A stretch of 35,106 bases of DNA from Clostridiales bacterium. GTDB taxonomy: Bacteria; Acidobacteriota; Aminicenantia; Aminicenantales; UBA8522. The position numbers and the translations under genes were made by a program. Every line of letters begins with the position of its first letter. The first letter of the stretch is position 1. Positions 16,124-24,319 of the stretch are shown piece by piece. Location: NCBI GenBank assembly GCA_029907205.1, contig JARYMI010000002.1, positions 123,060 to 158,165 of the forward strand, written 5' to 3'. The notes beneath the pieces were generated by a model. The model did not search any database and was not told where the DNA came from. It was given only the letters and a program-made list of their open reading frames with translations.

Positions 16124-17291
16124 GAAGATGCTGGTCATGATCCTCTGCGGGGGAAGAGGGGAGAGGCTCTACCCTTTGACCAAGGACCGGGCCAAGCCAT
16201 CCGTCCCCTTCCTGGGAAGCTACCGGATCATCGATTTCAGCCTTTCGAATTCCCTGAACTCGGGGCTCCGCAAGATTGCCCTGCTGACCCAGTATAAATC
16301 CTTATCCCTGGAAAGGCATATTCTTTACGGATGGAACATATTTCACGCCGAGAGCGGGGGCTATATCTTTTCGCTACCAGCCCAGGGAAGGGTAAGTGAA
16401 CACTGGTACGAGGGCACGGCGGACGCTGTCTTCCAGAATATCTACACCATCCAGCAGGAAAAGCCAGAAGTCATCCTGGTCCTTTCGGGTGACCATGTCT
16501 ATTGTGCTGATTACCGAGAAATTATCAAATTCTACTTGGAAAAAAAGGCAGATGCTGTGATCATGGCCAAAATTGTCCCTCGTGCCGAGGCCAACCGTTT
16601 CGGCGTGGTAGCAGTGGATAAAGGCCAGAGAATCGTCGAATTCCTGGAAAAACCTGCTCAACCTCCCCCTCTGCCCTGGGATAAAAAATCGGCGCTCATC
16701 TCCATGGGCGTCTACGTGTTCCGAACGCCCATCCTGATCAAGGCGCTCATCCAGGATGCCAAGGACCGCGCGAGCAGCCATGACTTTGGAAGGGACATCA
16801 TCCCGCGGCTGATTCATAAAGCCCGGGTCTTCGGTTATCTCTTCGAAGGATATTGGGAAGATATCGGGACGATCGACGCCTACTGGAAGGCCAACATGGC
16901 CTTTCTCTCCGTATCGCCGCCGTTTTTTCTGGACGATAGTTCCTGGCCGATCAGGACCTACAAACCCCAGCATGGCCCAACCCTCGTGCAACGCGGTGAT
17001 ATCAGGAAATCCATCATTGGTTCAGGATGTCGCTTTGACGGGGGAACGATCGGGAATTCCATCATTTCTCAGGGTGTCTCTGTCGCTTCCGGCGCGCGCG
17101 TCCAGGACTCCATCCTTTTTGAAGGAGTTCAGGTGGGAAAAGGAGCCTGGCTGCGCCGGGTCATCGTCGATAAATTCTCCCGGATTCCTGACCGCTTCGT
17201 GATCGGCCGTGACATCAAAGAGGACAGGAAAAACTTCATGGTCAGCGAAGAGGGCATCCGGGTTGTTCCCAAAAACTGGAGACTCGAATGA
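16107..17291 (+). CDS. glgC: Glucose-1-phosphate adenylyltransferase (ADP-glucose pyrophosphorylase)
   Basis: Makes ADP-glucose from glucose 1-phosphate and ATP, the committed step of bacterial glycogen synthesis, in the cytoplasm. The nucleotidyltransferase domain shows CGGRGERLYPLTKDRAKP (14-31), GTADAVFQ (103-110), LSGDHVY (126-132), FLEKP (179-183), SMGVYVF (199-205) and the glucose-phosphate-site element YWEDIGTIDAYW. A left-handed beta-helix follows (about 285-385). Length 394 is slightly short for GlgC (about 420). The ATG at 16107 overlaps the branching-enzyme gene by 17 bases; a second in-frame ATG at 16128 (MLVMILCGG) is also plausible. Its product feeds GlgA (convergent gene) and could be a donor for the GpgS-type enzyme nearby. 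Confidence 0.93.
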   Translation: MVTLSEKMLVMILCGGRGERLYPLTKDRAKPSVPFLGSYRIIDFSLSNSLNSGLRKIALLTQYKSLSLERHILYGWNIFHAESGGYIFSLPAQGRVSEHWYEGTADAVFQNIYTIQQEKPEVILVLSGDHVYCADYREIIKFYLEKKADAVIMAKIVPRAEANRFGVVAVDKGQRIVEFLEKPAQPPPLPWDKKSALISMGVYVFRTPILIKALIQDAKDRASSHDFGRDIIPRLIHKARVFGYLFEGYWEDIGTIDAYWKANMAFLSVSPPFFLDDSSWPIRTYKPQHGPTLVQRGDIRKSIIGSGCRFDGGTIGNSIISQGVSVASGARVQDSILFEGVQVGKGAWLRRVIVDKFSRIPDRFVIGRDIKEDRKNFMVSEEGIRVVPKNWRLE

Positions 17292-18628
17292 TCGAAAAAT
17301 ACCACCCCTTCCTTCACGAATTTCCGCGCGGCGCCTCGAAAGAGCTTCAAATTTTTTCCATCCTCGCCCAGAGCTTCTTCCAGCCGTTTTCGCTCATGGA
17401 CAACCTCCTCGTCATCCTGACGGCTCTGACCGCGGGCCCCGGGCTTGGCTTCAACCGGGCGATGCTTTTCCTCGCGGACGGCGATGAATTGAAAGGAGAG
17501 TTCTGGCTGGGCCCGGCCTCCGCGGAAGAAGCTGCTTCAATCTGGGAAGTCCTCTCCACGCCTGGTGTCGGGTACACCGAAATCATCGAGCATAACCGGG
17601 CTCTGCTGACCAGCGAAGCCAACCCGCTCGCCCAGAAGGTGAGGAAGATATCCTATCCGCTGCACAAGAAAAATCCCACCATACCCACTCTCGCTGCTTC
17701 ATCCAGAGAAATTACCCTGGTCCGTGAGGCGTCCAAAGAACCCCTGGTTGACAAGCAGTTCCTGGAGCTCATCGGCGTCGAAGAATTCCTCTGTATTCCC
17801 CTCCTTTCCCAGGACGAAATCTTCGGAGAAATCATCTTAGACAACGCCATCACCGGCCGTCCCATCGAGAGCCGCGACATCGAGCTGGCCAGCATCTGCG
17901 GGCTGGCGGCGGGAAACTTCATCTATGTGACCAAGCTCCAGAAAAGGGTCGTCGAGATGAAAAAACAGGCCGCGCTGGGCGAGATGGCCATGTTTGTCAC
18001 CCATCAGCTGCGCAACCCGTTAGTGACTATGGGGGGTTTTGTCGACCAGCTGTTCGACCCGAGATTAAGCAAGCAAAAAGCGAAGAGGAACCTCAAGATC
18101 ATCCGGAACGAAATCCGGCGTTTGGAGCGAATCATGCTCCGCCTGACCCGCTTTTTCCGCATCGATATCAAGGAACTGGCCCCGGTAAATATCCGTGAGG
18201 CCTTCAAGCTGGTCACCGATGCGATCAAGCCGCTTGTCGCCGGCCGAACGGTCGTTTTGAGGACAGAAATCGAGGAGGGCCTGACCAGTGTCCTCTGTGA
18301 CCCGATCCACCTGGGAGAAGCGCTGCGGAATGTCGTCGAAAACGCCGTGGAGGCTCTGAAAGACGGGGGCCGTGTCCTCCTCCGCGCTTACCGGGAAAAT
18401 AAGGATTGGACGGTCATTTCGGTTGAGGACAACGGCCAGGGCATCCCCGAATCGGTCAAAGGAAAAATATTCGGGTCTTTTGTCTCGACCAAAGAAAAGG
18501 GCATCGGCCTCGGCCTCGCCTACGTCAAGAGATTCATGGAGGCCTGCCAAGGAAAGATCGCCGTGGAAAGCCAGGAAGGGCAAGGGACAACCTTCAAATT
18601 GTATTTTAAAACAGGAGGAGGGGGATGA
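17288..18628 (+). CDS. Soluble GAF-domain sensor histidine kinase
   Basis: A cytoplasmic histidine kinase with no transmembrane segment. Residues about 25-215 form a GAF-like sensory domain (GPGLGFNRAMLFL, LCIPLLSQDEIFGEIILDN). A short coiled linker (215-230) leads to the HisKA domain with phospho-acceptor H239 in MFVTHQLRNP. The ATPase domain follows: N-box NVVENAVEAL (N352), G1 box DNGQGIP (381-387), F-box SFVSTKEKG and G2 box GIGLGL (405-410). It starts with an ATGA overlap with glgC and ends with an ATGA overlap with the response regulator, so all three are translated as a unit. The ligand of the GAF domain is unknown; its position suggests sensing energy or carbon status for glycogen metabolism. 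Confidence 0.9.
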   Translation: MIEKYHPFLHEFPRGASKELQIFSILAQSFFQPFSLMDNLLVILTALTAGPGLGFNRAMLFLADGDELKGEFWLGPASAEEAASIWEVLSTPGVGYTEIIEHNRALLTSEANPLAQKVRKISYPLHKKNPTIPTLAASSREITLVREASKEPLVDKQFLELIGVEEFLCIPLLSQDEIFGEIILDNAITGRPIESRDIELASICGLAAGNFIYVTKLQKRVVEMKKQAALGEMAMFVTHQLRNPLVTMGGFVDQLFDPRLSKQKAKRNLKIIRNEIRRLERIMLRLTRFFRIDIKELAPVNIREAFKLVTDAIKPLVAGRTVVLRTEIEEGLTSVLCDPIHLGEALRNVVENAVEALKDGGRVLLRAYRENKDWTVISVEDNGQGIPESVKGKIFGSFVSTKEKGIGLGLAYVKRFMEACQGKIAVESQEGQGTTFKLYFKTGGGG

Positions 18629-18984
18629 AAAAAAAGGGAAGACTTCTCGTCGTCGAAGACGAAAAAAACCTTTGTTTGCTTTACCGCGAAGAGCTAACTA
18701 AGGAGGGGTATAAAGTTACGACTGTCACCGATGCCGAAACCGCCTTAAAGCTGATCAAAAAGCAACCGTTTGACCTCATCGTCACGGACATCCGGATGCC
18801 GGCCAAGAACGGCATCGAGCTCATCACCCAGATCATGGCCCTCCGCAAAGATATTCCCATCATCATCAACACCGCCTACCAGAGCTACAAGCATGATTTT
18901 ATGACCTGGGCGGCTGACGCTTATATCGTCAAATCCGCCTCCCTCGACGAACTCAAATCCAAGATCAAGGAGCTTCTCGGGTAA
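18625..18984 (+). CDS. Single-domain response regulator (CheY-like receiver)
   Basis: A 119-residue receiver domain with no output domain. Acidic pocket E11-D12 in VVEDEK, phospho-acceptor D55 in VTDIRMP, switch threonine T83 in INTAYQ and conserved K103 in IVKSAS are all present. It is the obvious partner of the upstream histidine kinase (4-base overlap). Lacking DNA-binding or enzymatic output, it must act by protein-protein contact or pass the phosphate on. Targets could be enzymes of the same operon or another regulator. It lies 4 bases ahead of galT. Confidence 0.92.
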   Translation: MKKKGRLLVVEDEKNLCLLYREELTKEGYKVTTVTDAETALKLIKKQPFDLIVTDIRMPAKNGIELITQIMALRKDIPIIINTAYQSYKHDFMTWAADAYIVKSASLDELKSKIKELLG

Positions 18985-18988
18985 GAAA

Positions 18989-20014
18989 ATGTCAGAGTTA
19001 AGGAAGGATATCATCAGCGGCCGCTGGGTCATCATCGCCGCCGAAAGGGGCAAAAGGCCGGATGACTTCAGGCCCGCGCCTGTGGAGAAAATAAAGGAGC
19101 CGGCCGGGTTCTGCCCTTTCTGCGAGGGAAACGAATCGAAAACGCCTCGCGAGGTTTACGCGCTGCGGAAAAACGGAAAGCGCCCTGATAGGCCGGGCTG
19201 GCTGGTCCGGGTCGTCCCCAACAAGTTCCCCGCCCTGACGAGAGGCATCCCTCCCGTCCAGCATGAGGATGGCATCTTTCGCTGGATGGACGGAGTCGGC
19301 GTCCATGAGGTCGTCATCGAAACACCCGACCACGACAAGGAGCTTTCCGACCTGCCTCTTTACCACCTCCAGCACGTGCTGGAAACATATAAAAAGCGCG
19401 TTGTTAGCATCGAGGAAGAATTCCAGTATAAGTATGTCCACGTTTTCAAGAACAAGGGACGCGAGGCCGGCGCATCCCTCAGCCATCCGCACTCCCAGAT
19501 CGTGGCCACGCCGATCATTCCCAAGAAAGTCAACGAGGAGCTGTACGGCTGTGAGAGGCTGCACCGCCAGTACGGGGAATGCATCGTCTGCCGCATCATC
19601 CGTGATGAGACCAGGAAGGGTGACCGGCTTATCTTGCGCAATGACCATTTTTGCGTCGTCGCTCCTTTTGCCCCCCGCTTCCCCTTCGAGATGCGCATCT
19701 ATCCGCTCAGACATTCGGCCTGGTATACGAGCCTGACCAAAGCCGAATCGTTCTGGCTGGCCAGGACATTAAGGACGACTTTAGGAAAGCTAAAAACCAC
19801 TCTCTCTGACCCGCCCTATAATTTTTACATCCATCAGGCGCCTAACCCCAATTTGCCTCACGAAGCCTGGGCCAACGTGGAGGAGAGCTTCCACTGGCAT
19901 TTCGAGATCATCCCCGTTCTCACCCGGGTGGCGGGGTTTGAGTGGGGAACGGGTTTTTACATCAACCCTGTCCCGCCCGAAACGGCGGCTGGTTTCGTGC
20001 GTGGCTCAGGATAG
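18989..20014 (+). CDS. galT: Galactose-1-phosphate uridylyltransferase
   Basis: Leloir-pathway enzyme that exchanges UMP between UDP-glucose and galactose 1-phosphate, producing glucose 1-phosphate that GlgC could use. The N-terminal start SELRKDIISGRWVIIA is typical; zinc ligands C42/C45 lie in FCPFCEGN. The active-site HPH motif is at 166-168 in SHPHSQIVA, with H168 the expected uridylylated histidine, and a further Cys pair C198/C201 lies in ECIVCRII. The C-terminal half carries HWHFEIIPVLTR and GFEWGTGFYINPV. Length 341 is normal. The serine in HPHSQ, in place of the glycine of E. coli HPHGQ, is common in other branches; such variants sometimes act as general hexose-1-phosphate or ADP-sugar transferases, so strict galactose specificity is not certain. 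Confidence 0.9.
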   Translation: MSELRKDIISGRWVIIAAERGKRPDDFRPAPVEKIKEPAGFCPFCEGNESKTPREVYALRKNGKRPDRPGWLVRVVPNKFPALTRGIPPVQHEDGIFRWMDGVGVHEVVIETPDHDKELSDLPLYHLQHVLETYKKRVVSIEEEFQYKYVHVFKNKGREAGASLSHPHSQIVATPIIPKKVNEELYGCERLHRQYGECIVCRIIRDETRKGDRLILRNDHFCVVAPFAPRFPFEMRIYPLRHSAWYTSLTKAESFWLARTLRTTLGKLKTTLSDPPYNFYIHQAPNPNLPHEAWANVEESFHWHFEIIPVLTRVAGFEWGTGFYINPVPPETAAGFVRGSG

Positions 20015-20048
20015 CGAAGACCCAGGGTTTTGGGATGCTCAGTTACTT

Positions 20049-21497
20049 TTAGGGCGATATAATCCGTTTGTAGAGGCGGAAATACTCGGCGGCTGACTTT
20101 TCCCAGGAAAAATCGCAGGCGATGGCGTTCCGCACAAGAACCTGCCATCTTTCTTTATCCTGGTAAACAGCCACAGCTCTGCGGACAGCGTCCACTAAGG
20201 CGATCTTTTCATAATCGACAAACTTGAACCCGTTGCCGGCCAGGCTGTCCGGGTCGAATTCCTGGATGGTGTCATCCAGCCCGCCGGTCGCCCGGACTAC
20301 AGGGATCGTCCCGTAGCGAAGGCTGTACATCTGGGTCAGGCCGCACGGCTCATAACGGGAGGGGATGAGAAAGATATCACTGCCGGCGTAAATTTTGTGA
20401 GCCAGGGCCTCGTCAAAAGCGATCATCAGGCCGAAACGCTGGGGGTATTTCTTCTGGACTGACCGAAGGGCGTTCTGGTAGACCTCCTCGCCCGTCCCGA
20501 GGATGATGAGGTTGGCTCCGCTGCGGAAGATCTCCTCGACGGCCTGGGAGAGAAGGTCAAAGCCTTTTTGCCCGGCCAGGCGCGACACCATACCCACCAC
20601 CGGCTCCGTCTCAGCTTCAGGCGGCAGGGAAAAAGACTGGAGCAGATCCCTCTTGCAGCCTGTTTTTCCCGCCAGGTTGTCGGCATCGAAATTCCTGGCG
20701 ATGAACCTGTCCGTGGCCGGATTCCAGCCAGAATAATCGACTCCGTTCAGAATACCGTAGAGGTTTTGGCGCCGTTTTCTCAGCAAGCCGTCAAGGCCGT
20801 GACCGAACTCTGGCGTCTGAATTTCCTGGCTGTAATGGGGACTGACCGTATTAACGGCAGTCGAGTAGAGAATCCCGGCCTTGAGGAAGTTGACTTTGCC
20901 GTAAAATTCAAGGTCCTCCATGTTGAAAAGAGCCTCGGGCAGACCGATCCGGGCAAGCAGGTCTTTCTCGAAAATTCCCTGATAAGCCAGGTTATGGATT
21001 GTGAAAAGTGACCGAATAGAGGAGAAAAACGGATCCTGAGCATAATTAAATTTAAGATAAGCCAGGGCCATAGCTGCCTGCCAGTCATGGGCGTGGATGA
21101 TCTCGGGCTGGAAGCCCATGGCTTTCAAAGTCTCAAGCGCCGCCCGACAGAAAAAGGCGAATCGTTCACCGTTATCGGGATAGTCTCCTTTTGGTGTCCC
21201 GTAGAGATAATCCCGGTCAAAATACTCGTCCTTCTCCACAAAGAAGAAAGATAAGGAGTCATGGCGGTGTTTCCAGACAGAAAAAGATTCGGTTTGCGCA
21301 GGCCATTCCATCTTTAAGCTATCAACCGCTTTCTGGAGCGGCAGGTTTTTGTTCTTTGTTTCCCTATAAAGCGGCAGGAAAACCAGGACTTCTGCTCCCG
21401 CATGACTCAAGTATTTAGGCAATGCTCCCGTGACATCAGCGAGGCCGCCGGTCTTGGCATAAGGCACGACTTCAGAACTCAACATCACGATTTTCAT
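20049..21497 (-). CDS. glgA: Glycogen synthase (ADP-glucose dependent, GT5)
   Basis: Elongates alpha-1,4-glucan chains from ADP-glucose. The N-terminal MKIVMLSSEVVPYAKTGGLADV carries the donor-binding K15-T-G-G-L motif. HAHDWQAAMA, FTIHNLAYQG, the acceptor-side NTVSPHYSQEI, GILNGVDYSGWNP and the C-terminal SRYEPCGLTQMYSLRYG with its conserved Glu are all present. Length of 482 is standard. It converges on galT with a 34-base gap and is divergent from the glucosylglycerate-type genes. There is no Shine-Dalgarno sequence, and an excellent extended -10 promoter ends only 9 bases before the ATG, so the mRNA is predicted to be essentially leaderless. The start is secure because the canonical N-terminus begins at this methionine. 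Confidence 0.95.
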   Translation of the reverse strand: MKIVMLSSEVVPYAKTGGLADVTGALPKYLSHAGAEVLVFLPLYRETKNKNLPLQKAVDSLKMEWPAQTESFSVWKHRHDSLSFFFVEKDEYFDRDYLYGTPKGDYPDNGERFAFFCRAALETLKAMGFQPEIIHAHDWQAAMALAYLKFNYAQDPFFSSIRSLFTIHNLAYQGIFEKDLLARIGLPEALFNMEDLEFYGKVNFLKAGILYSTAVNTVSPHYSQEIQTPEFGHGLDGLLRKRRQNLYGILNGVDYSGWNPATDRFIARNFDADNLAGKTGCKRDLLQSFSLPPEAETEPVVGMVSRLAGQKGFDLLSQAVEEIFRSGANLIILGTGEEVYQNALRSVQKKYPQRFGLMIAFDEALAHKIYAGSDIFLIPSRYEPCGLTQMYSLRYGTIPVVRATGGLDDTIQEFDPDSLAGNGFKFVDYEKIALVDAVRRAVAVYQDKERWQVLVRNAIACDFSWEKSAAEYFRLYKRIISP

Positions 21498-21506
21498 AGT
21501 TTTCCG

Positions 21507-21535
21507 ATTATAGCATAACGAGCGCTATGGGTCAG
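21507..21535 (-). promoter_or_regulatory. Extended -10 promoter of glgA
   Basis: Minus strand: CTGACC (21535-21530), 17-base spacer, TGC then perfect TATAAT (21512-21507), giving the extended TGnTATAAT form. The -10 ends 9 bases before the ATG at 21497, so transcription would start about 3 bases before the coding region. Confidence 0.55.
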
Positions 21536-21604
21536 CCGGCCTAAACTTTCAGCAAGCATCTCCAAATATGTGATCTTCACAATGGGCGCTTGTAAATTTT
21601 TTCT

Positions 21605-21633
21605 TTGACAGGTGCCGGCGGATGGGTTAACAT
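21605..21633 (+). promoter_or_regulatory. Promoter of the phosphatase-GpgS operon
   Basis: Consensus TTGACA (21605-21610), 17-base spacer, TAACAT (21628-21633). The predicted leader is about 40 bases to the ATG at 21680. Confidence 0.5.
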
Positions 21634-21679
21634 GGTCCCAGCCGAGCCGCTCAAAAAAATTTTGCTATAAAAATGGAAA

Positions 21680-22519
21680 ATGATTTTTGTCGCTTTTTCG
21701 CCAGCAAATCGCAACATCGTCGTCTTTACCGACCTCGACGGGACTCTGCTCGATCACACGACCTATCGTTTTGACGCGGCTCTGCCCGCCCTTCGCCTGC
21801 TCAAAAAAAAGAATATCCCCCTCATCCTCTGCTCGAGCAAAACCGCGGCCGAGATCGAACGCCTGCGCAAGCAGCTTCGTCTCCGCCATCCATTCATCTC
21901 CGAGAACGGCGGCGGTATCTTTGTTCCCCGCGGCTACTTTGATCAGGACTTTGTCCATGATAAAAAAACTCCCGATTATGCCATCATCGAGCTCGGCGCT
22001 CCTTACTCTGAGCTGAGGGCTTTTCTCAATCGCCTCCAGAAACGTTTCCCTGACACTATCCAGGGCTTCGGCGATCTGGAGACCGAGGAAGTGGCGCGTC
22101 TCTGCGGCCTTTCAGTAGAGGAAGCGCGCCTGGCCAAACAAAGAGAGCACGACGAACCCTTTCTCCTTCATGAGGCGAGGCTCGAGGCCGAGATCGTCCG
22201 GGAGGCCAGGGCCCACGGCATTCAGGTTACCAAAGGCGGCCGTTTCTACCATCTTATCGGAGGAAACGACAAGGGCCGCGCTGTCAGCATCCTCACAGAC
22301 TTATTCCGACAGGAAAGGGGAGAGACCACCACCGTCGGGATCGGGGACAGCCTCAACGACTTGGCTATGCTGGCGGCTGTCGATTATCCTGTGTTGGTCA
22401 AGAAACCTGATCATACATACGACCCTTCGGTGAGTTTGCCTAACCTCATCTTGGCTTCGAGTCCGGGGCCGGAGGGTTTCTGCGAAGCTATTTTAAGACT
22501 GGTTAATACCTTAACCTAA
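21680..22519 (+). CDS. HAD-superfamily mannosyl-/glucosyl-3-phosphoglycerate phosphatase
   Basis: Predicted to dephosphorylate mannosyl- or glucosyl-3-phosphoglycerate to mannosylglycerate or glucosylglycerate, compatible solutes of thermophiles and salt-stressed cells. HAD-IIB motifs are clear: FTDLDGTLLD with D18 and D20, motif II LCSSKTAAE, ENGGGIF near 75-81, K198 in GGNDKGRAV, and GIGDSLNDLAML (D223, N226, D227). Length 279 fits the MPGP family. Twenty-six bases separate it from the GT81-type synthase gene, so the two form a two-step pathway. The ribosome binding site is weak, and an ATG in another frame at 21672 is not used. MPGP-type enzymes are often active on both glucosyl and mannosyl substrates, so the synthase should decide the product. 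Confidence 0.85.
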   Translation: MIFVAFSPANRNIVVFTDLDGTLLDHTTYRFDAALPALRLLKKKNIPLILCSSKTAAEIERLRKQLRLRHPFISENGGGIFVPRGYFDQDFVHDKKTPDYAIIELGAPYSELRAFLNRLQKRFPDTIQGFGDLETEEVARLCGLSVEEARLAKQREHDEPFLLHEARLEAEIVREARAHGIQVTKGGRFYHLIGGNDKGRAVSILTDLFRQERGETTTVGIGDSLNDLAMLAAVDYPVLVKKPDHTYDPSVSLPNLILASSPGPEGFCEAILRLVNTLT

Positions 22520-22545
22520 ATCAGAACTCAAGAAAGGAGGTTTCC

Positions 22546-23754
22546 ATGGCGGACTTCTATCAAACTGGAGTCGTCACCACGTTCCATCGGTTTGGCCAAG
22601 CGGACTTGGAGAGGATGGAACGTGAATTAACCGAATTCAATCGCCATCGCCCTATCGCTTTGGTCCTGCCAGCGACCTACTCGGAGCTGGAGGCTCCGGC
22701 CCTTCCCAACATCGTCAAAGAAATCGCCCGGGTTCCCTATCTCAACGAAATTGTCGTGACCATGGGGAGGACGAATCAAGAGCAGTTCGAGAAGGCCAAG
22801 GAGTTCTTTTCCGTCTTTCCCCATCGCACCCGGATCATCTGGAACACCGGCCCCGGAATAGGAAAGCTTTACGAGCTACTGGCCAAGAACGACCTTCACG
22901 TGGGAGAGGACGGCAAGGGCCGGTCCTGCTGGACAGCTTACGGGTACATCCTGGCCCGGGAGGAGAGCAAAGTCATCGCCCTCCACGATTGCGACATCGT
23001 CAATTACTCCCGAGAACTCCTCGGCCGGCTCTGCTACCCGGTTGCCTCTCCCAACGTCGATTACGCTTTCTGCAAGGGTTACTACGCCCGCGTCACCGAC
23101 CGGATGCACGGCCGGGTGACCCGGCTCTTCGTCACGCCGCTTTTGCGCAGCCTTCAAAAGCTCTTAGGCTACCTGCCGCTTCTCGTTTATTTAGACAGCT
23201 TTCGTTATCCGCTGGCCGGGGAGTTCTCGATGAGTTCCGACCTGGCCCGGATCAACCGCATCCCGGGCGACTGGGGAATCGAGGTCGAGACGCTGGCCGA
23301 GGTCTACCGGAACGTCTCCCAAAGAAGAATCTGCCAGGTAGACCTGTGCGAGACCTACGAGCACAAGCATCAGCCTCTCTCGGCCGAGAACCCCAAGACA
23401 GGTTTGATGAAGATGTCTATCGATATCGCCAAGGCTGTCTTCCGGAACCTGGCTATCGAGGGCGCCTGCGTCAGCGAGAGCATCCTCAACACCCTGGTCA
23501 TCAATTATCTCCGCACCGCCCAGGATACGATCAAACGTTATAATGATGATGCGGCCCTGAACGGCCTCTTCTTCGACCGCCACCAGGAGACAATCACGGT
23601 CGAAGCCTTTACCCAGGCCATCCAGATTGCCGGCCGGGAATTCTTGGAAAACCCGCTTTACTCGCCGCTGATCCCGAACTGGAACCGTGTCACCTCGGCC
23701 ATCCCCGATTTTCTGAAGCAGCTCTACGATGTCGTCGAGGAGGAGAACCGATAA
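22546..23754 (+). CDS. Glucosyl-3-phosphoglycerate synthase-like glycosyltransferase (GT81)
   Basis: Predicted to transfer glucose from an NDP-glucose to 3-phosphoglycerate. This 402-residue GT-A fold protein contains LVLPATYSELE (near 39-49), a nucleotide/phosphoglycerate-binding loop EDGKGRSCWTAYG (121-133), the metal-binding D148-C-D150 in LHDCDIV, AGEFSMSSDLARINR, and GIEVETLAEVYRN. This pattern fits GpgS of Persephonella and Methanococcoides rather than the GT55 mannosyl-3-phosphoglycerate synthases. A strong AAAGGAGG lies 5 bases before the ATG. The upstream phosphatase completes glucosylglycerate synthesis. The adjoining glgC could supply ADP-glucose, one of the donors used by characterised GpgS enzymes. 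Exact donor and product need assay. Confidence 0.85.
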   Translation: MADFYQTGVVTTFHRFGQADLERMERELTEFNRHRPIALVLPATYSELEAPALPNIVKEIARVPYLNEIVVTMGRTNQEQFEKAKEFFSVFPHRTRIIWNTGPGIGKLYELLAKNDLHVGEDGKGRSCWTAYGYILAREESKVIALHDCDIVNYSRELLGRLCYPVASPNVDYAFCKGYYARVTDRMHGRVTRLFVTPLLRSLQKLLGYLPLLVYLDSFRYPLAGEFSMSSDLARINRIPGDWGIEVETLAEVYRNVSQRRICQVDLCETYEHKHQPLSAENPKTGLMKMSIDIAKAVFRNLAIEGACVSESILNTLVINYLRTAQDTIKRYNDDAALNGLFFDRHQETITVEAFTQAIQIAGREFLENPLYSPLIPNWNRVTSAIPDFLKQLYDVVEEENR

Positions 23755-23836
23755 CTTAGCTTATTGGTTGGGGAACGACAACTTGTTGCGTTTATTCTCC
23801 TGATTCCATTACGATAGAAAAAAGGAGGTGGCAGGA

Positions 23837-24310
23837 ATGGTGGAAGTGACGGATTGGAGGAAAGCTTTCCGGACGACGACGTTGGTCTGCGCCGCTATCA
23901 TCGCCAGCCTTTTCCTCTACGCCCTAATCGTCGAAATATTGAGGTCGCGGCTGGGCTTTTTCTCCGGCCTGGCCCGGCCCTCCCAAGCACGCCCGTTGTT
24001 GTTCATCTTTTACGGTCTGGCAATTGTCGCTGTCCTTCTTACCAGGATTCTCAACCGGAGCTTGATGAAAGGAATGGAGAGCGACCCACTCGAGGAAAGA
24101 ATCCTCCGGCTCAGCCGGGCTTCAGTCATCACCGCTGTCTTGGCGGAATTGCCGGCACTTGTCGGTTTCGTTCTCTTTCTCCTCATAGGTTCAAGCCGGG
24201 ATTTCTATTTGCTGTGGTTCGGGTCGCTTGTCCTGGAATTCATTTTTTTCCCCAGGCTCAGAACGTGGCAACAGATTCTGGGAGAGCAGTTACCCGGTGA
24301 GTCAGGCTAA
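23837..24310 (+). CDS. Small four-helix membrane protein of unknown function
   Basis: A 157-residue protein with four predicted transmembrane segments (about 14-35, 53-70, 93-118 and 120-140), separated by a charged cytoplasmic loop (KGMESDPLEERILRLSRA). I do not recognise a family. The ATG at 23837 is chosen because AAGGAGGT is 8 bases upstream; a GTG at 23828 would overlap that site. Its stop codon overlaps the ribosome binding site of the M1 peptidase gene (9-base gap), so it probably belongs with the peptidase and the following membrane protein in one operon. Confidence 0.7.
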   Translation: MVEVTDWRKAFRTTTLVCAAIIASLFLYALIVEILRSRLGFFSGLARPSQARPLLFIFYGLAIVAVLLTRILNRSLMKGMESDPLEERILRLSRASVITAVLAELPALVGFVLFLLIGSSRDFYLLWFGSLVLEFIFFPRLRTWQQILGEQLPGESG

Positions 24311-24319
24311 GGAGGAGCA

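Noticed and set aside
20015..20048. Possible bidirectional terminator between galT and glgA
   Set aside because: Only a 4-base CCCA/TGGG stem and no T-run on either strand.
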